Positions 61,650 through 64,000 of a stretch of DNA of 64,000 nt are shown one piece after another (position 1 is the stretch's first letter; every line of letters starts with the position of its first letter). Position numbers and translations under genes: made by a program. The notes below the pieces were generated by a model. It searched no databases and was not told the origin of the DNA. It saw only the letters and a list, made by a program, of their open reading frames with translations. This DNA is from Olsenella sp. KGMB02461 (GTDB lineage: Bacteria > Actinomycetota > Coriobacteriia > Coriobacteriales > Atopobiaceae), in the NCBI RefSeq assembly GCF_012584445.1, contig NZ_JABAHI010000008.1, forward strand, positions 496,001 to 560,000, read 5' to 3'.

Positions 61650-62630
61650 ATGCAGGACTTTTTGGGCACGATGAAGGCCAAGGCGGCCGCCAACAAGAAG
61701 ACCATCGTGCTTCCTGAGGGCGAAGACCCTCGCACCCTGGAGGCAGCCGCGCAAATCATCGACGAGGATCTGGCCAACCTGGTCATCCTCAACAACACCG
61801 GCGTGCCCATCGACATGCCCGGCGCCACCATCATCGATCCGCGCACCTCGCCCAAGCACGAGGTCTATGCCCAGGAGCTCAGGCGCCTGCGCGCCAAGAA
61901 GGGCATGACCATCGAGCAGGCTCGCGAATTGGTGAACGACTGCACCTACTTTGGCACCATGATGGTCAAGATGGGCGATGCTGACGGCCTGGTCTCCGGC
62001 GCATGCCACTCCACCGCCAACACCCTGCGCCCCGCGCTGCAGATCCTAAAGACCGCCCCCGGGACCAAGCTGGTATCCAGCTTCATGGTCATGTGCGTGC
62101 CTGACTGCGAGTATGGCGACCACGGCACCTTCATCTTCTCCGACATTGGACTCAACGAGTACCCCGATGCCGACGCCCTCTCTGAGATCGCCATCTCCTC
62201 TGCCCAGTCCTGGCGCGCCCTCATGGGCACCGAGCCCCACGTGGCCATGCTCTCCTACTCCAGCCATGGCTCTGCCAACTCCGACTACGTGGACAAAGTG
62301 GCCGAGGCCACCTCTCTTGTGCACGAGAAGGAGCCTGAGCTCGTCTGCGACGGCGAACTGCAAACCGATGCCGCCCTGGATGAGACCGTAGGCGCCCTGA
62401 AAGCCCCCACCTCCCAGGTGGCCGGCCATGCCGACGTCCTCATCTTCCCCAACTTAGACGCTGGCAACATTGGCTACAAGCTGGTGCAACGCCTTGCCAA
62501 GGCCAACGCCTACGGCCCGCTGCTCCAAGGCATCGCCCGCCCGGTGAACGATCTCTCCCGCGGCTGCTCCGCCACAGACATCGTCGCCGTAGTGGCCATC
62601 ACCGCCGTGCAGGCTCAGCTCCAGGACTAA
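61650..62630 (+). CDS. pta: Phosphate acetyltransferase
   Basis: Pta converts acetyl-CoA and phosphate into acetyl phosphate, the step before ATP formation by acetate kinase in fermentation. The 326-residue product is the short form: TIVLPEGEDPRTLEAA near 18, MVKMGDADGLVSGACHSTA near 105-123, SYSSHGSA near 207 and GPLLQGIARPVNDLSRG near 290. It lacks the long N-terminal DRTGG domain. GGGAG lies 5 bases before the ATG at 61650. No ackA is next to it. Confidence 0.95.
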   Translation: MQDFLGTMKAKAAANKKTIVLPEGEDPRTLEAAAQIIDEDLANLVILNNTGVPIDMPGATIIDPRTSPKHEVYAQELRRLRAKKGMTIEQARELVNDCTYFGTMMVKMGDADGLVSGACHSTANTLRPALQILKTAPGTKLVSSFMVMCVPDCEYGDHGTFIFSDIGLNEYPDADALSEIAISSAQSWRALMGTEPHVAMLSYSSHGSANSDYVDKVAEATSLVHEKEPELVCDGELQTDAALDETVGALKAPTSQVAGHADVLIFPNLDAGNIGYKLVQRLAKANAYGPLLQGIARPVNDLSRGCSATDIVAVVAITAVQAQLQD

Positions 62631-62652
62631 CGGCGCCCTCTGCCCTTTTCCT

Positions 62653-62697
62653 TGCCAAGAAACCCTTCCAACCTTTGGCGGCACGGGTTTCTCGGCA
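62653..62697 (+). repeat. Inverted pair of the dispersed motif after pta
   Basis: TGCCAAGAAACCC (62653-62665) and GGGTTTCTCGGCA (62685-62697, perfect consensus) are inverted copies that pair over 13 bases with one mismatch. They start 22 bases after the pta stop. Confidence 0.7.
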
Positions 62698-62722
62698 TCG
62701 GGCGCAAGGTGATCGCACTATT

Positions 62723-62761
62723 AAAAAAGGACGGCTTCCTCGAGGGGAAGCTGTCCTTTTT
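62723..62761. terminator. Bidirectional terminator between pta and pckA
   Basis: AAAAAAGGAC/GTCCTTTTT with inner GCTTCC/GGGAAGC pairing gives a stem with A-run and T-run arms between convergent genes. Confidence 0.85.
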
Positions 62762-62782
62762 GCGAGCCAGCCACTATCAGGA

Positions 62783-64000
62783 TTAGGCGTTGGGCATCTC
62801 AGGCAGCTGGGGGCCGCCGGCCTTTGCCAGATCCTCCAGGTCGCCAAAGCGCTCTTGGAAGTTCTCGATGAACATGATGGCCAGATCCTGGGCGCAGCGG
62901 TCGTAGGCGCAGCCGTCGACCCAGGTGGCGCGAGGGTCGAGGATGCGGGAGTCTACGCCCGGGCAGGTGGTGGGCACATCCAGGTTGAAGAGGTCGTTGT
63001 GCACAAAGGTGCTCTCCTCGATGGAACCGTCGAGCACTGCGTCCACGATGGCGCGGGTGGCGCCCAGGTCGATGCGATGGCCGGTGCCGTAGGGACCGCC
63101 CGTCCAACCGGTGTTCACCAGATAGCAGCGCACGTTGTGGCGGCCGATCTTCTCGCCCAGCTTGCGGGCGTAGACCTGGGGGCGGAGGGGCATGAAAGGC
63201 TCGCCAAACATGGAGGAGAAGGTTGGTTGAGGCTCTTCGATGCCTTCCTCGGTGCCGGCCACCTTAGAGGTGAAGCCGGTGAGGAAGTGGTACTTGGCCC
63301 CTTCCGGCGTGAGGCGGGAGACCGGCGGCAGCACGCCAAAGGCATCGGCCGTGAGGAAGATGACCACGTCGGGGATGCCGTCCACACCGGTAAGCAGGGC
63401 GTTGTCCACGTACTCTACCGGATAGGAGACGCGGGTGTTCTCGGTGATGGAGTCGTCCATGTAGTCTGGCTTGCGAGTCTGGGGGTTGAGCACCACGTTT
63501 TCGCAGAGAGAGCCAAAGCGAATGGCGTCGAAGATCTCCGGCTCGCGGTTGCGGGTGAGGCCAATGGTCTTGGCGTAGCAGCCGCCCTCCAGGTTGAAGA
63601 CGCCCTCGCGGCACCAGGCATGCTCGTCGTCGCCAATGAGCTGACGGGAAGGATCGGCAGAAAGGGTGGTCTTGCCGGTGCCCGAAAGGCCGAAGAAGAC
63701 CGCGGAGGAGTTGGTCGCTGGGTCCACATTGGCCGAGCAGTGCATGGTAAGCACGTCGTCTTCTATAGGCAGCAGGTAGTTCATGGCCGAGAAGATGCTC
63801 TTTTTGATCTCTCCGGAATAGCCGGTGCCCGCCACCAGAATCACGCGCTCCTGGAAGTTGATGACCACCGCTACCTCGGAGTTGGTGCCATGGGCCGCCG
63901 GTGAGCATTTGAAGCTGGGAGCTGCCAGCACCACGAAGTCTGGGTCACCATAGCGCCAGAGCTCAAAGCGGTTGGGGCGCACCAGCATCTGCTTGGCGAA
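62783..64000 (-). CDS. pckA: PEP carboxykinase (ATP), 5' end outside window
   Basis: ATP-dependent PEP carboxykinase links oxaloacetate and PEP; in fermenting anaerobes it can run toward oxaloacetate and make ATP. About 400 C-terminal residues are visible and the frame stays open to base 64000. Motifs are SAMNYLLPIEDDVLTMHCSAN, the P-loop GLSGTGKTTLS, GDDEHAW, FNLEGGCYAKTI, ENTRVSYP and VIFLTADAFGVLPPVSRL, all normal for the ATP form. The annotated first base in the window is internal, since the true start lies beyond 64000. Confidence 0.96.
   Translation of the reverse strand, partial: FAKQMLVRPNRFELWRYGDPDFVVLAAPSFKCSPAAHGTNSEVAVVINFQERVILVAGTGYSGEIKKSIFSAMNYLLPIEDDVLTMHCSANVDPATNSSAVFFGLSGTGKTTLSADPSRQLIGDDEHAWCREGVFNLEGGCYAKTIGLTRNREPEIFDAIRFGSLCENVVLNPQTRKPDYMDDSITENTRVSYPVEYVDNALLTGVDGIPDVVIFLTADAFGVLPPVSRLTPEGAKYHFLTGFTSKVAGTEEGIEEPQPTFSSMFGEPFMPLRPQVYARKLGEKIGRHNVRCYLVNTGWTGGPYGTGHRIDLGATRAIVDAVLDGSIEESTFVHNDLFNLDVPTTCPGVDSRILDPRATWVDGCAYDRCAQDLAIMFIENFQERFGDLEDLAKAGGPQLPEMPNA

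Overview
The window looks like ordinary chromosome of a high-GC, anaerobic actinobacterium of the class Coriobacteriia. An Olsenella/Atopobium-like member of the Atopobiaceae is my best guess, from gene content and order rather than from any database search. The support is high-GC coding sequence with AT-rich gaps, an oxygen-sensitive class III ribonucleotide reductase (nrdD/nrdG), an arginine-deiminase (ADI) fermentation cluster, PEP carboxykinase plus phosphotransacetylase, and a rod-shape (mre/rodA) cluster. I see no phage, insertion sequence, CRISPR array or rRNA operon. There is one tRNA gene (Arg-CCG).

Layout. (1) 1-10241, all minus strand: a conserved block read rplU-rpmA, then obg-proB-proA-nadD-yqeK-rsfS, with the two-gene radical-SAM/DUF2344 pair and a DUF697-like protein upstream. 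Many start and stop codons overlap (ATGA or TAATG). (2) 10324-16351, minus: mreB-mreC-mreD-mrdA(PBP2)-rodA, the elongasome. It is preceded upstream (16459-19574) by a TPR membrane protein, a cyclophilin and a zinc-ribbon membrane protein. (3) 19753-25058, minus: tRNA-Arg, a CtpE-like P-type ATPase and aconitase. (4) 25261-34621, plus: a complete aromatic amino-acid locus, aroF-tyrA-aroB-aroA-aroC-pheA-aroE/aroK fusion-aroQ. The last gene is a fusion of a PTS EIIB-like domain to type II dehydroquinate dehydratase. (5) 34730-36354: small unknown genes, an AT-rich island and a YgjP-like metallopeptidase. (6) 36372-40871, minus: nrdD-nrdG with a long leader that carries NrdR-like boxes and RNA structure, and trpS. 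(7) 41105-50542, minus: arcA, arcB, two tandem paralogous APC antiporters, a PLP aminotransferase and a YfcC-type transporter. No carbamate kinase is present. (8) 51216-55546, plus: a polyphosphate kinase with unusual basic tails, and an RNA uracil-methyltransferase. (9) 55644-58925: P1 peptidase, Maf and DJ-1 genes (minus) and a HAD phosphatase (plus). (10) 59071-61399, minus: UDP-galactopyranose mutase and a family 2 glycosyltransferase. (11) 61650-64000: pta (plus) and pckA (minus, cut by the window edge).

The most striking unexplained signal is a short dispersed motif, consensus GGGYTTCTCGGYA (reverse complement TRCCGAGAARCCC). It recurs on both strands, in different reading frames and between genes. 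Twice it forms inverted pairs just after stop codons. This is how DNA-uptake sequences behave in Haemophilus and Neisseria, and I know of none described for this class. The second notable item is the EIIB-dehydroquinate dehydratase fusion. It keeps the phosphorylatable cysteine and could couple aromatic biosynthesis to sugar-PTS state.
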